A DNA stretch of 64,000 bases from Bacillota bacterium (GTDB lineage: Bacteria; Bacillota; Dethiobacteria; Dethiobacterales; Dethiobacteraceae), in the NCBI GenBank assembly GCA_018725565.1, contig QLUR01000003.1:1-64000 (forward strand), written 5' to 3'. Below the pieces are notes generated by a model. That model searched no databases. It had not been told where the DNA came from and worked only from the letters and a program-made list of their open reading frames with translations. Each line of letters begins with the position of its first letter. Position 1 is the first letter of the stretch. The position numbers and the translations under genes were made by a program. Positions 25,230 through 35,247 of the stretch are shown here, piece after piece.

Positions 25230-26208
25230 AAGCTAGTTTTTCCCTTTCTCCGTCCGCCTTAATCATTATAATCTCTTTGCCGTCACAAATCTCACCAATT
25301 TCGTATAGCGGCGTCCCGAACCGAGCGGCAAATTCACCGGCCAACCAGGGAAAACACTCTCTTTTCACTGCCAGCAGCAGTTCATAGTCTTCCCCGCCGG
25401 ACAACGCCAGGTCCAGCGGATCCTTGCCGGTCAATGCCGCCACAGTTTGTGCCGCAAAAGACAAAGGAAGCAGTTTTTCCCGGAGAGCAGCACCGCAACC
25501 GCTTCTTTCACAAATTTCCCCCAGGTCTTTCAGGATCCCGTCCGACAAGTCAATAGCCGCCGTCACTGCCCCGGTCGACGCCAAAAAATGTCCTTCCGGC
25601 AAGCGCGGTACGGGACGGTAATGTCCCTGCAGCGCTTCCTGCCTTATTGCTGCGGGACAATCGGTAAGCGGATCAAGGAGCAACTGCAGGCCGGCCGCGG
25701 ATGCGCCAAGCGTCCCGGTAACACAGAGCACATCGCCGGGATTGGCACCGCTGCGCAGCAGAACCTTGTCCGCCTCGCCTTGAGCGGTGATGCTGATTAC
25801 GAGCGGGCCAGGGGACCCGACCGTATCTCCTCCGACCACCTGGACCTCGAACCTGTCGGCCAGTGATTTCAGCCCACGGTAAAAATCAAGCACGAAACCC
25901 ACTTCCGTCTCTTTGTTCAGAGCGAGGGAAACATAGATGTAGCGGGCCCTTGCTCCCATGGCGGCAAGGTCGCTTAAGTTCACTGCCAGCGCTTTATAGC
26001 CAAGATCAAAGGGCGGTATGCTGCCTCGCAAAAAATGAATACCCTCTACGAGCATATCCGTGGTGGTAACAAGCCGTTTGCCGGGGGTCAGTACAGTTAC
26101 CGCAGCATCATCACCAATGCCCACCAACCCTTCTTCACATAATTCGGAATCCACAAGTGCCGCGATTTCCCTGATCAACTTTTTTTCTCCCCACTGGCTG
26201 ATGTTCAC
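25207..26208 (-). CDS. thiL: Thiamine-monophosphate kinase
   Basis: ThiL phosphorylates thiamine phosphate to the active diphosphate. Key motifs are IGDDAAVT, ALAVNLSDLAAMG, VGGDTVGSPG and DLSDGILKDLG, the Mg/ATP-binding aspartates of the PurM fold. The frame opens at 26259, but GTG 26208, after AAGGTG, matches the conserved beginning. It begins the minus-strand run thiL-tsaE-tsaB-rimI-tsaD. Confidence 0.95.
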   Translation of the reverse strand: MNISQWGEKKLIREIAALVDSELCEEGLVGIGDDAAVTVLTPGKRLVTTTDMLVEGIHFLRGSIPPFDLGYKALAVNLSDLAAMGARARYIYVSLALNKETEVGFVLDFYRGLKSLADRFEVQVVGGDTVGSPGPLVISITAQGEADKVLLRSGANPGDVLCVTGTLGASAAGLQLLLDPLTDCPAAIRQEALQGHYRPVPRLPEGHFLASTGAVTAAIDLSDGILKDLGEICERSGCGAALREKLLPLSFAAQTVAALTGKDPLDLALSGGEDYELLLAVKRECFPWLAGEFAARFGTPLYEIGEICDGKEIIMIKADGEREKLAYGGFTHF

Positions 26209-26276
26209 ATTTATCACCTTGCTTTGGAATTCACGATACCGATAAATCAGCATCGTCATAGGTTCTCAAGGATAAT

Positions 26277-26315
26277 TTGACTTTAAGACGTTTTTTTCGT
26301 TATAATTAATTATAA
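26277..26315 (+). promoter_or_regulatory. Promoter with 16-bp perfect palindrome over -10
   Basis: TTGACT (26277-26282) and TATAAT (26301-26306) are 18 bp apart, upstream of the PRC-barrel gene. The -10 is embedded in the perfect palindrome TTATAATTAATTATAA (26300-26315), a possible operator or simply symmetric AT-rich DNA. Confidence 0.6.
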
Positions 26316-26386
26316 CAGGACTGGTTATACTGGAAAAGGGTATTTGCTTTACCGGGTAAATTACTATTGTGAAGGGGTGAAATTCA

Positions 26387-27343
26387 TTGAAGCGGTCGCG
26401 TGAAGTAATAGGACTGCCGGTCATCGAACTGCGCGAAGGAAAATCGCTTGGCCGTGTTCACGGGTTGCTGGTCAATCCAGCCGGCAGGCGTGTCGCCGCT
26501 CTGGAAGTGGGAGAAAGGACGCTGCTCAAAACCAAATGTGAACTGGTCACCTTTGACCTGATCAGAAGTATTGGTACGGACGCCGTTACATTACACAGTT
26601 TCACCGCCGGTGAGGAGCCTTGTGAAACAACCCCGGAAGGGTTTTCCGACAAAAAGTTATCGGGAAGCCGGGTTGTAACCGCTGACGGCACGCTGGTAGG
26701 AGTAGTGGAAGACTTTACTTTTGTTGAAGCAAGCGGAGCCATTGCTGAATTGGCCGTTACAGTCGAGAAGGCAAAATACAACCTGCTTTTGCCGGTTGAT
26801 GCAGTGGAGAATTTTGGCAAGGATTTTATTATCGTGCGGGAAGACTTCCGCTCCAGTTCGAAAGAAGTGCTTCCCGGCGAACGGCCTGCCAAACAACTCG
26901 TCCAGTCGCTGGAACAAAAAATTATTGAACTGGCGCTTGACCGGGAGGCAGGCCAGGATGTGCTGAATGAGCAGGGGGAGGTTCTCATCAGGAAAGGGGA
27001 AAAGGTAACCCCTGAAGTGATTGACCGCGCCCGGGAGGCAAACCGCCTGGCCCACGTGCTCATTGCTGCCGGCCTTGGTGAAGTGTTGGAAGGCCTCGAT
27101 TTTACCCGGGAAAAACTGGACGCCGGCAGCAAGAAACTGCTGGAAACGCTGCAGCACCTGAGAGAATCGCCTTTATGGCCTCTTTCAAGACGTACCGGAG
27201 AAGACAGACAGGGACCGACCGGCGAGTTGCGTGACCTTTGGCACGAGCTGCAGGGTAAAGTTACCCGCGGAGGCAAGGAACTAGAAGAAAAAATTAAACA
27301 CAAAATAAAAGAGATTTTACAGGATTTGGATCAAAAAGATTAG
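26387..27343 (+). CDS. PRC-barrel domain protein
   Basis: Two PRC-barrel domains are visible: ~5-75 (VIGLPVIELREGKSLGRV) and ~85-160 (SRVVTADGTLVGVVEDF). A charged C-terminal ~150 residues includes a region around VLNEQGEVLIRKGEKVTPEVIDRA. PRC barrels act in RNA processing (RimM) and other adaptor roles; this family is found in Clostridia without known function. TTG 26387 follows AAGGGGTG. A hairpin-T8 terminator ends the transcript. Confidence 0.8.
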   Translation: MKRSREVIGLPVIELREGKSLGRVHGLLVNPAGRRVAALEVGERTLLKTKCELVTFDLIRSIGTDAVTLHSFTAGEEPCETTPEGFSDKKLSGSRVVTADGTLVGVVEDFTFVEASGAIAELAVTVEKAKYNLLLPVDAVENFGKDFIIVREDFRSSSKEVLPGERPAKQLVQSLEQKIIELALDREAGQDVLNEQGEVLIRKGEKVTPEVIDRAREANRLAHVLIAAGLGEVLEGLDFTREKLDAGSKKLLETLQHLRESPLWPLSRRTGEDRQGPTGELRDLWHELQGKVTRGGKELEEKIKHKIKEILQDLDQKD

Positions 27344-27366
27344 ACTGCGCGGCACAGGATTAATAA

Positions 27367-27390
27367 AGGCAGCAATGCCTGTTTTTTTTT
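27367..27390 (+). terminator. Intrinsic terminator after PRC-barrel gene
   Basis: AGGCA-GCAA-TGCCT stem-loop (27367-27380) followed by G and nine T's. Confidence 0.8.
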
Positions 27391-27471
27391 GCTCCAAAGT
27401 CGAGGAGCGTCACACATGGCGTTTTTGCCGCATAGCTTAACAGCAGGCTAATTTTGCCCGGAGGTGTGCAA

Positions 27472-27771
27472 ATGCAAAAGATTGAAGAACCGACCATGGC
27501 AGACCTGCCGCCGGGAACACTTGCCAAAGTTCTCTCCCTGGAGGCGGAAGGAATGCTCAGAAGAAGATTGCTTGATCTGGGATTGGTCCCAGGTACATTG
27601 GTGGCGGCAATCGGCAGGAGTCCGGCTGGTGACCCTGCAGCTTACAGGATCAGGGGTGCAGTGATGGCGTTAAGGGCCGAAATGGCAGGACAAATCAGAG
27701 TTTTGCCTGTCCTTGCCGCCGACTTAGGCGAATCACAGCAGGAGGGACGGCCGAGAGATGCAAAATTATGA
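27472..27771 (+). CDS. feoA: FeoA-type SH3-like protein
   Basis: A 99-residue FeoA family member (TLAKVLSLEAEGMLRRRLLDLGLVPGT, then YRIRGAVMALR), a cytoplasmic adaptor of ferrous-iron transport. ATG 27472 follows GGAGGTGTG; the ORF opening at 27454 is longer but lacks a site. It overlaps the GTPase gene by 14 bp. Confidence 0.9.
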   Translation: MQKIEEPTMADLPPGTLAKVLSLEAEGMLRRRLLDLGLVPGTLVAAIGRSPAGDPAAYRIRGAVMALRAEMAGQIRVLPVLAADLGESQQEGRPRDAKL

Positions 27772-28516
27772 AGGCAGCCTGGTATTTCATGATTTATTAG
27801 CCATTCCACGCGCCGACTGCGCTTTTACCGTCGCATTGGCCGGCAACCCGAACACAGGAAAAAGCACTTTGTTTAACGCTCTGACCGGTCTGAAACAGCA
27901 CACCGGTAACTGGCCCGGCAAAACGGTAGTCCAGCACAGGGGACGCTACAAGCACCTGAACAGAGACTATATTCTCGTCGATTTGCCGGGTACATATTCA
28001 CTGCTGGCCAACTCGGCAGAGGAACAGATTGCCCGTGATTTTATCTGTTTTGGCCGGCCGCATGCTACGGTAATTGTAGTGGACGCCACCTGCCTGGAGC
28101 GTAATTTGAATCTGGCCTTGCAAGTTATGGAAATTACCGGCCGCGCCGTTGTCAGCCTTAACTTAATTGATGAAGCCCGCAGGAAAAAAATCGTCATAGA
28201 CCACCTGGCGCTGGAGAACAGGCTGGGAGTGCCGGTCATTCCCACCGCGGCGCGCTTCGGGGAAGGCCTGGGACAACTGAAAGAAGCCATCTCCCTGGCA
28301 GCAGGCAGAGCAATCGAACCTAAACCAATACAGCTTCCCTACCCGGCAGAGATTGAACAGTTGCTGGAAGAGCTGGTTCGTCAGTTGCCGGGCAGTCTGC
28401 CCGCCTGGGTGAATCGCCGCTGGGTAGCACTGCGCCTGCTTGACGGGGACCGGAGAGTAGCAGACTGGCTGAGAAGTATTTCCGAAAACGACTTGCCAAG
28501 GAGGAGAATTTCTTGA
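27758..28516 (+). CDS. feoB: FeoB GTPase domain as a separate protein
   Basis: This is the N-terminal part of FeoB: G1 GNPNTGKST, G3 DLPGTYSLL and G4 NLID motifs, then a helical GDI-like segment. In most bacteria it is fused to the membrane channel, which here is the next gene. It ends at 28516 with a TGA that overlaps the next TTG start, and an AGGAG is present just upstream. The arrangement looks like a stable split: both parts have normal starts and no debris between them. Confidence 0.92.
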   Translation: MQNYEGSLVFHDLLAIPRADCAFTVALAGNPNTGKSTLFNALTGLKQHTGNWPGKTVVQHRGRYKHLNRDYILVDLPGTYSLLANSAEEQIARDFICFGRPHATVIVVDATCLERNLNLALQVMEITGRAVVSLNLIDEARRKKIVIDHLALENRLGVPVIPTAARFGEGLGQLKEAISLAAGRAIEPKPIQLPYPAEIEQLLEELVRQLPGSLPAWVNRRWVALRLLDGDRRVADWLRSISENDLPRRRIS

Positions 28517-29907
28517 GTGCGCAGGCTACCGATTTTGCCGGCGAGGTGAAATTCACACCTGACGGGGATATATCTCCGGTGCAAAAAGTTCCTTTTATAC
28601 ACGACCAAATAGTCACCGCCATCTATATCCGGGCAGAAGAAGTAACCAAAAATGTCACAACCGCCACCGCCACACAAACCGGCTGGGACCATAAAATCGA
28701 CAGCCTGGTGACCTCCCGGATTTTTGGTTATCCGCTAATGCTGGCACTGCTGGGAACAGTCTTTTGGCTGACAATTTCAGGAGCTAATGTCCCTTCCGCC
28801 ATGCTGGCCGACTTTTTTTTCACCGTTGAGCGGCAACTGACCGCCCTGTTTATGCTGGCCGGTGCCCCGGCCTGGCTGCACGGCATAGCAGTTCTTGGTA
28901 CCTACCGCGGCCTTGCCTGGGTGGTTTCGGTGATGCTGCCTCCTATGGCCATCTTTTTCCCCCTCTTTACCATCCTGGAGGACTTAGGGTATCTCCCGCG
29001 CGTTGCCTTTAACCTGGACCATCTCTTTAAGCGCTTCGGCGCACACGGCAAACAGGCGCTGACCATGTCTATGGGCTTCGGCTGCAATGCCGCGGGAGTA
29101 ATAGCCGCCCGCATCATTGACTCCCCGCGGGAACGGATGCTGGCCATCCTGACCAATAGTTTTGTCCCCTGTAACGGCCGTTTCCCCACCCTGATCGCTA
29201 TTGCCATGATTTTCATGGGGGCTGGTGCTCTGGGCTCCCTGGCCGCATCGGCGACTGTCGCCGGCCTGGTGCTGGTAGGAGTTGCCGTCACGCTGCTCGT
29301 TTCCCTGTTGCTAACCAAAACATTATTGCGGGGAACCCCCTCCACGTTTACACTGGAGTTGCCGCCGTACAGAAGGCCCAAGCTCACCGATGTAATTGTA
29401 CGCTCTTTCTTCGACCGCACCCTGTTCGTCCTGCGGCGGGCCGTAATAGTAGCCGCCCCGGCCGGAGCGCTCACCTGGCTGCTCGCCAACATCCGTGTCG
29501 GTGATATCACAGTGCTAGCGCACGTGGCCGGTTGGCTTGACCCGTTCGGCCGGGCGCTGGGTTTGGACGGGATTATTATCCTCTCTTTTATCCTGGGACT
29601 GCCGGCCAATGAGATTGTAGTACCCATCATGGTGATGAGTTATATGGCAGCAGGTGCCATGATGGAGGCAGAGAGTCTCACCGCCCTGCAGTCATTGCTT
29701 GTTGGCCACGGCTGGACCTGGGTGACTGCGCTTAACTTCATGCTCTTCTCCCTGCTTCATTTTCCCTGCGGAACAACATTGCTGACCATTCGCAAAGAAA
29801 CCGGCAGCCTTGGCTGGGCGGTGTTTGCCGCCCTGATGCCTCTGGCCGTCGCCTCCTTGGTCTGCCTTGCAATCGCGCAGGGCGCGCGCCTGGCAGGTCT
29901 GTTTTAA
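28513..29907 (+). CDS. feoB: FeoB membrane permease domain as a separate protein
   Basis: The 464-residue product holds the multi-helix permease core of FeoB. The first ~75 residues are soluble and include the end of the GDI region (AEEVTKNVTT). Gate motifs GFGCNAAGV and NSFVPCNGRFPTL each provide a conserved cysteine. It starts at TTG 28513 after AGGAG, overlapping the GTPase stop. Acts at the inner membrane to import Fe(II). Confidence 0.92.
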   Translation: MSAQATDFAGEVKFTPDGDISPVQKVPFIHDQIVTAIYIRAEEVTKNVTTATATQTGWDHKIDSLVTSRIFGYPLMLALLGTVFWLTISGANVPSAMLADFFFTVERQLTALFMLAGAPAWLHGIAVLGTYRGLAWVVSVMLPPMAIFFPLFTILEDLGYLPRVAFNLDHLFKRFGAHGKQALTMSMGFGCNAAGVIAARIIDSPRERMLAILTNSFVPCNGRFPTLIAIAMIFMGAGALGSLAASATVAGLVLVGVAVTLLVSLLLTKTLLRGTPSTFTLELPPYRRPKLTDVIVRSFFDRTLFVLRRAVIVAAPAGALTWLLANIRVGDITVLAHVAGWLDPFGRALGLDGIIILSFILGLPANEIVVPIMVMSYMAAGAMMEAESLTALQSLLVGHGWTWVTALNFMLFSLLHFPCGTTLLTIRKETGSLGWAVFAALMPLAVASLVCLAIAQGARLAGLF

Positions 29908-29939
29908 ACATAAAGCCGGTCGCCGCCGGCTTTATGTTT
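29906..29939. terminator. Bidirectional terminator between feoB and thiC
   Basis: A perfect 14-bp stem (AAACATAAAGCCGG with its complement) with a 6-base loop. It has A/T-rich ends on both strands, and the two flanking genes converge here. Confidence 0.85.
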
Positions 29940-29948
29940 ATCTTAATA

Positions 29949-31247
29949 TCAACAGGGCCTCAGGTCAGTGCCAAGCGCCTGCGAAAAGACACGCATCGCG
30001 CAAAAATCCCCGCACATCGAGCATTCTTCCCGTTGCCCGGGGTTCTTTTTTTTGCGCATTTCTGCCGCCAAAGGCGGATCGAGAGACAACGCAATCTGTG
30101 CCTGCCAATCCAGAGCTTTGCGCGCTTTGGCCATTGACAGGTCCCAGTCGAGGGCGCCGGGTATTCCTTTGGCGATATCAGCAGCGTGTGCGGCGATACG
30201 GGACGCCATGATTCCGGCACGAACGTCAGCCGAATCCGGCAGTCCTAAATGTTCCGCCGGCGTCACATAACAGAGGAAGTCGGCACCCGCCCAGGCAGCC
30301 AAGGCGCCGCCAATAGCGGCGGTGATATGGTCATAACCGGGTGCCACGTCGGTAACAAGCGGACCCAGCACATAGAAAGGAGCTCCCCGGCACAGCGACT
30401 TCTGCAGTTCCACATTAGTCTGGATCTGGTGCAGCGGAACATGGCCGGGACCTTCCACCATGACCTGCGCACCTCGTTCTTTTGCCCGGTCAACCAGTTC
30501 GCCAAGCACAAGCAGTTCCTGAATCTGTGGTCCGTCGGTGGCGTCGGCCAGGCAGCCGGGACGCAGCCCGTCGCCAAGGCTTAAAGTGACATCATAGCGC
30601 GTGACAATTTCCAGCAGCTCATCATAACGCTCATACAGCGGGTTTTCCCGCCCGTGGTGCAACATCCATCCTGCCAGAAAAGCGCCGCCGCGGCTGACAA
30701 TGTCAGCTACACGCCGCCGCCGGCGCAATGACTGTACCACGTCCATCGTTACGCCGCAATGGACGGTAATAAAATCAACTCCGTCGGCAGCGTGTTCTTC
30801 AATAACCCTGAACAAGTCGTCAGGCGTCATTTTAGCCGTGGCGCCGTATCGCTCCCTGGCCTCGGCCGCGGCTTGGTAAACAGGCACAGTCCCGACCGGC
30901 AAAGGTGAGCCGGCCAGGACAAGCCGCCTCATATCGGCTATCCCAGGGCCGGTGGACAGGTCCATTACCGCATCGGCACCGGCGCTGATGACCTCTTGCA
31001 GCTTACACAGTTCAGTGCTGTGGCTCGGATAATCAGGGGACGTGCCGATATTGGCGTTCACCTTGGTCGGGAGGCCACGGCCTATAGCCCGCGGCTTTAA
31101 GGCAGAATGGCATGGATTAGCCGGCAGCACAATAGTTCCGTCTGCAAGTCCCTTGCGGATCATCTCCGCACTGACTCCGTCAGAGGCCGCCGCCTGCTCC
31201 ATCTCGGGCGTAATGATCCCCTGTAAGGCTTTAATTCTTTGCGTCAT
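29949..31247 (-). CDS. thiC: Phosphomethylpyrimidine synthase
   Basis: ThiC makes the thiamine pyrimidine (HMP-P) from aminoimidazole ribotide by radical SAM chemistry. The 432-residue short form has [23 protein letters not shown] and [12 protein letters not shown], and the C-terminal cluster motif CSMCGDFC. Related paralogues (BzaA/B/F) make 5-hydroxybenzimidazole and cannot be excluded without alignment. The start ATG follows AAGGGATAT. There is no room for a TPP riboswitch between it and the upstream gene (20 bp), so control would have to come from further upstream. Confidence 0.92.
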   Translation of the reverse strand: MTQRIKALQGIITPEMEQAAASDGVSAEMIRKGLADGTIVLPANPCHSALKPRAIGRGLPTKVNANIGTSPDYPSHSTELCKLQEVISAGADAVMDLSTGPGIADMRRLVLAGSPLPVGTVPVYQAAAEARERYGATAKMTPDDLFRVIEEHAADGVDFITVHCGVTMDVVQSLRRRRRVADIVSRGGAFLAGWMLHHGRENPLYERYDELLEIVTRYDVTLSLGDGLRPGCLADATDGPQIQELLVLGELVDRAKERGAQVMVEGPGHVPLHQIQTNVELQKSLCRGAPFYVLGPLVTDVAPGYDHITAAIGGALAAWAGADFLCYVTPAEHLGLPDSADVRAGIMASRIAAHAADIAKGIPGALDWDLSMAKARKALDWQAQIALSLDPPLAAEMRKKKNPGQREECSMCGDFCAMRVFSQALGTDLRPC

Positions 31248-31267
31248 GCCAGATATCCCTTCGCAGT

Positions 31268-31588
31268 TTAATAGGGCTTGCTGAAACCCGGCTCATTGTC
31301 GTAAAGCCATAGTTTCTGAGCCGCCGACCACAGCCAGGTTTCACTGAGTCTGGCCAAAAAACTGTCTATGTCTTTATCGGTAATCTCCGAGGTTGCCAGA
31401 AAACGACAGCGATACCAATTAACAAGCAATAAATCCGGAAGAAAATTGCCAGGCCAGACTTTGGTGCCACGGTTGGAAACAAATTCGCACTGAAAGGGAG
31501 CAAGGTCAGTAAACTGCGGCACACCGTTTTCACTGATAATATAAATATCAACACCTACAAGCCTGGCTGATTTTACTGCTCTTTCCAT
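31268..31588 (-). CDS. Separate isocitrate dehydrogenase C-terminal domain protein
   Basis: This 106-residue product begins with a helix-strand reading [12 protein letters not shown] and continues [11 protein letters not shown] and VNWYRCRF. I recognise this from the extra C-terminal domain of Thermus-type isocitrate dehydrogenases (Isocitrate_DH_C in Pfam terms, from memory). Here it is a stand-alone gene overlapping by 16 bp the end of the dehydrogenase gene, so a frameshift relative to a fused ancestor or a genuine two-subunit enzyme. The family call is inference. Confidence 0.6.
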   Translation of the reverse strand: MERAVKSARLVGVDIYIISENGVPQFTDLAPFQCEFVSNRGTKVWPGNFLPDLLLVNWYRCRFLATSEITDKDIDSFLARLSETWLWSAAQKLWLYDNEPGFSKPY

Positions 31589-32610
31589 TGCTCACCATTC
31601 CCTTGTTCATTCATTTTCTCAATAATTGCGCCGGCATATTCATCGGTGCCGGCAGTGCCCCCCACGTCATAGGTTACGCGCCTGCCCTCCGCCAGGACAG
31701 CCTGCATGGCACGTTCAATGCACACTGCCGCCGTATTCTCTCCCAGCCAGCGCAGCATCATGATGCCGGAGCTTAAGACCGCGGAAGGATTAACCTTGTT
31801 CAAGCCGGCGTACTTCGGCGCCGAGCCGTGGACGGCCTCAAAAATGGCACAACTGTCGCCAATGTTGGCCCCCGGCGCAAAGCCCAGTCCGCCCACCATT
31901 CCGGCGCACAGGTCGGTAATAATATCGCCGTATAAATTCGGCAGGACGAGGCAATCAAACTGTGCCGGATTGCGTACCAGCTGCATGGCGCAGTTGTCTA
32001 CGATAATGTCACCCGTCTCAATCTCCGGGTAAGCTTTTGCCGCCTCCCGGAAAGCTTCCAGGAACAGTCCGTCAGTGATCTTCATAATGTTGGCTTTATG
32101 CACACAGACTACTTTTTTGCGCCCCTGCGCCCTGGCCCATTTAAAGGCAAAGTCGGCAATCCGGAACGAGCCGGGCCAGGTTATCACCTTCAGGCACTGC
32201 GCCACTTCACTGGACACCATGTGTTCAATAGCCGAGTAAGTATCTTCAGTGTTTTCTCGGAAATTTAGAATATTGATATCGTTCCACGGCCGCCTCACCG
32301 CCGGGATGGAAACGGCGGGACGCACGTTACTGTATAGGTCAAACACTTTGCGCAGAGTAACGTTGGCACTTTTATGACCCGTTCCCACCGGTGTTGTCGT
32401 CGGCCCCTTCAAGGCTACCCTGTTTTTGGCAATGGAATTAATGGTCTTTTCCGGCAGGAGCGTGCCGTACTTATCGAGACAGTCAAGCCCAATCTCCTCG
32501 TATTCCCATTTGATATTCACGCCGCTGGCATCAATGACCCTTTTTACCGCTTCACATATCTCCGGCCCGGTTCCTTCCCCGGGGATAAGTGTAACAACAT
32601 GCTTTGACAT
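31573..32610 (-). CDS. icd: Isocitrate/isopropylmalate dehydrogenase family enzyme, probably IDH
   Basis: Decarboxylating dehydrogenase, 345 aa, with VTLIPGEGTGPEI, substrate phosphate loop RENTEDTYSAIEH, the KITDGLF segment and DNCAMQLV. The serine-poor substrate loop and the Thermus-like C-terminal partner gene favour isocitrate over isopropylmalate. ATG 32610 follows GGGAGG. Cofactor (NAD or NADP) is not clear. Confidence 0.85.
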   Translation of the reverse strand: MSKHVVTLIPGEGTGPEICEAVKRVIDASGVNIKWEYEEIGLDCLDKYGTLLPEKTINSIAKNRVALKGPTTTPVGTGHKSANVTLRKVFDLYSNVRPAVSIPAVRRPWNDINILNFRENTEDTYSAIEHMVSSEVAQCLKVITWPGSFRIADFAFKWARAQGRKKVVCVHKANIMKITDGLFLEAFREAAKAYPEIETGDIIVDNCAMQLVRNPAQFDCLVLPNLYGDIITDLCAGMVGGLGFAPGANIGDSCAIFEAVHGSAPKYAGLNKVNPSAVLSSGIMMLRWLGENTAAVCIERAMQAVLAEGRRVTYDVGGTAGTDEYAGAIIEKMNEQGNGEQWKEQ

Positions 32611-32666
32611 CTGCAGCCTCCCTGAAAAACTTGTTTTATCGTCTCTTCCACTGCGAGCAGATAAAA

Positions 32667-33767
32667 TTACCTGACAGCCGCCAGCACTTCCTCCAGCGTG
32701 CCGGTCAGCCGGCCGTTCTGTTCCGGTGTGCCGATCGTAACCCTGATGGTATCCGGAGCTCCAAATATATCACCGGTACGCACAATAACGCCTTGCCGCA
32801 ATAATTGAGCAAAGACCTTACGGCAGTCGGCGGCTATGTTCACCCAGAAAAAGTTGGCCTCAGTCGGCGCAAAGTTCAGGCTAAGGCGGGTAAATTCTGC
32901 GGCCAGAAAGGCCTTTCCCTCTTCATTCAGAGTACGGCTCCGCGCCAGATGCTCATTATCGCCCAAAGCTGCCAGTGCCGCAGCCTGCGCCGGCATATTC
33001 ACGTTAAACGGCTCCTTGACGCGCGACAGGTAGCCGATCAGTTCCGGACGGGCCACACCGTAACCAACCCGCAATCCCGCCAGTCCATAAATCTTGGAAA
33101 AAGTCCGTAACACAATCACATCACGGTCCTGACGGACATAATCCAGCGTCTGCGGGTATTCCCGGTCAACGACGTATTCATAGTATGCTTCATCAAAAAC
33201 CACAATTACCCCCTTGGGCAGGCTGTCCAGCAGCTTCTCGACTTCTGCCCGGCGGACAATGGTCCCGGTGGGGTTGTTAGGATTGCAGACAAAGACAAGT
33301 TTCGTCTTTTCTGTCACCGCCGCCGCCATAGACGGCAGGTCGTGGGTCATGTTGACTGCGGGAATGGCTACCGTCTTTCCTCCCATGACCTTAACGGCAA
33401 AATCGTACTCCGAGAAAGTGGGGTCGGCAACAATTGCTTCTTCGCCCGGCTCCAGGAAAGCTTCGGCAATAAGCTTGATAATCTCGTCCGAGCCGTTACC
33501 GACAATCAGAGCCTCCGTAGCTACACCCAATTGCGCGGCCAGCGCGTTTTTCAGGTAATAACAGTTTCCGTCAGGGTAGGCGGAAACTCTTGGCACTAAC
33601 TCACGCAGCACCTGCATGGCGGCGGGGGATGGCCCGAGCGGGTTTTCATTGGAGGCCAGCTTAATAACGTTGCTGATGCCCAGCTCCCGTTCTACTTCCT
33701 CCACCGGCTTGCCCGGCACATACGGCTTAATAGACATAATTGTCTGCCGGTATATTTGCTTGCTCAT
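32667..33767 (-). CDS. hisC: Histidinol-phosphate aminotransferase
   Basis: PLP-dependent fold-I aminotransferase of 366 aa. It has the family N terminus SIKPYVPGKPVEEV, NENPLGPSP and the lysine loop TFSKIYGLAGLRVGY. ATG 33767 follows AGGAGGTAGTG. It may also serve as aromatic aminotransferase, given paaK immediately upstream and no other his gene. Confidence 0.9.
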   Translation of the reverse strand: MSKQIYRQTIMSIKPYVPGKPVEEVERELGISNVIKLASNENPLGPSPAAMQVLRELVPRVSAYPDGNCYYLKNALAAQLGVATEALIVGNGSDEIIKLIAEAFLEPGEEAIVADPTFSEYDFAVKVMGGKTVAIPAVNMTHDLPSMAAAVTEKTKLVFVCNPNNPTGTIVRRAEVEKLLDSLPKGVIVVFDEAYYEYVVDREYPQTLDYVRQDRDVIVLRTFSKIYGLAGLRVGYGVARPELIGYLSRVKEPFNVNMPAQAAALAALGDNEHLARSRTLNEEGKAFLAAEFTRLSLNFAPTEANFFWVNIAADCRKVFAQLLRQGVIVRTGDIFGAPDTIRVTIGTPEQNGRLTGTLEEVLAAVR

Positions 33768-33776
33768 CACTACCTC

Positions 33777-35075
33777 CTAAATCTGGCGTTTGTCTATCAC
33801 GCGCTTGGCCTTGCCTTCGCTGCGCGGAATTGACTTCGGTTCCACCAGCCGGACCTTGGCAGAAATACCAAGGATGGATTCTATCTTCGAATCAATTTTC
33901 TTCTCCAGCTCCTCCAGGCGGCGCACCTTGTCAGAGAACATTCTTTCCGAAACTTCGACCTGGATTTCCAGCATATCAAGGCTGCCCTCCCGCGTAACAA
34001 CGAGCTGGTAATGCGGTTCCGTTTCACCAATCTCCAGCAGTACGCTTTCCACCTGGGTCGGGAAAACATTGACGCCGCGGATAATGATCATGTCGTCGTT
34101 ACGGCCGGTCACTTTTTGCATGCGCACATGGGTACGCCCGCACAGGCACGCCTCAGCGCAGAGCGAAGTAATATCGCGGGTCCGGTAACGTATAACCGGC
34201 AGCGCTTCCTTGGTGATAGTTGTCAGTACCAGCTCGCCTGTCTCCCCGTAAGGCAGCGGCTGGCCGGTGGCGGGATCAATAATTTCCGCGATAAAATGGT
34301 CCTCAAAGATATGCAGTCCGCTTTTTTCCTCGCACTCAATGGCTACCCCTGGCCCGATAATTTCACTTAAACCGTAAATATCAAACGCCGAGATGCCTAG
34401 ACGCGATTCTATCTGCCGGCGCATGTTTTCTGACCACGGCTCAGCACCGAAAATCCCGGCCTTTAATTTAAAGTCACCCTTATTCAGCCCCATCTCAGCC
34501 ATTACTTCCGCCATAAACAGGGCGTAACTCGGCGTACAGGTCAGGATATCAGTGCCAAAGTCCTGCATAATCATTATCTGGCGCTGCGTGTTGCCACCGG
34601 AAATCGGGATGACGGCAGCACCTACCAGTTCCGCCCCGTAGTGAACGCCAAGGCCTCCGGTAAACAACCCGTAGCCGTAAGCGTTTTGTACCACGGAACT
34701 GCGCGTCGTGCCGGCGCTGACCAGCGAACGTGCCATCAGCTCCGCCCAAGTCGCCAGGTCCTGGCGCGTATAGCCCACCACCGTCGGCTTGCCCGTTGTC
34801 CCGGAAGAAGAGTGGTAACGGGCCACTTCATTTTGCGGGACGGCAAACAAGCCGAAGGGATAGTTGTCCCGGAAGTCCTGTTTAACGGTAAAAGGCAATT
34901 TCGCCAGGTCCGACAGCTCCCGGAGGTCACCCGGGTCAATGCCGGCAGCCTGAAAAACACGACGGTAATGGGGAACAGTGGCAAACACCCGCTCCACCAT
35001 CTTTTTCAGCCGCTTCAGCTGCACTTCACGCAGCCTTTCCCTTGACATGCATTCCGCTTCCCTGTTCCAGTACAC
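33777..35075 (-). CDS. paaK: Phenylacetate-CoA ligase
   Basis: AMP-forming ligase (432 aa): [14 protein letters not shown] phosphate loop, [19 protein letters not shown] and a C-terminal swinging domain with [18 protein letters not shown]. It activates phenylacetate or a similar aryl acid. Start is GTG 35075 after AGGGGGG. Stop lies 10 bp before the hisC start, so the two are one operon; together they suggest aromatic amino-acid catabolism (transamination, then acid activation). Confidence 0.92.
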   Translation of the reverse strand: MYWNREAECMSRERLREVQLKRLKKMVERVFATVPHYRRVFQAAGIDPGDLRELSDLAKLPFTVKQDFRDNYPFGLFAVPQNEVARYHSSSGTTGKPTVVGYTRQDLATWAELMARSLVSAGTTRSSVVQNAYGYGLFTGGLGVHYGAELVGAAVIPISGGNTQRQIMIMQDFGTDILTCTPSYALFMAEVMAEMGLNKGDFKLKAGIFGAEPWSENMRRQIESRLGISAFDIYGLSEIIGPGVAIECEEKSGLHIFEDHFIAEIIDPATGQPLPYGETGELVLTTITKEALPVIRYRTRDITSLCAEACLCGRTHVRMQKVTGRNDDMIIIRGVNVFPTQVESVLLEIGETEPHYQLVVTREGSLDMLEIQVEVSERMFSDKVRRLEELEKKIDSKIESILGISAKVRLVEPKSIPRSEGKAKRVIDKRQI

Positions 35076-35247
35076 AACAAGCCCCCCTCAGGCAATTGCC
35101 GGCTTTATGTTTACGAAAGCAGTTTCTTCGACAGCAAGCCGGACAAATCCTTCCTCGGCAACCAACTAAACTGACCGCATATCCCTCCACCAAAAGGCAT
35201 ACAGATTCTAAAAGACTCGGCCAATAAGCGTTCAGGAGGATATAACA

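Noticed and set aside
31248-31267. TPP riboswitch before thiC
   Set aside because: The gap is only 20 bp, and none of the conserved TPP elements appear upstream.
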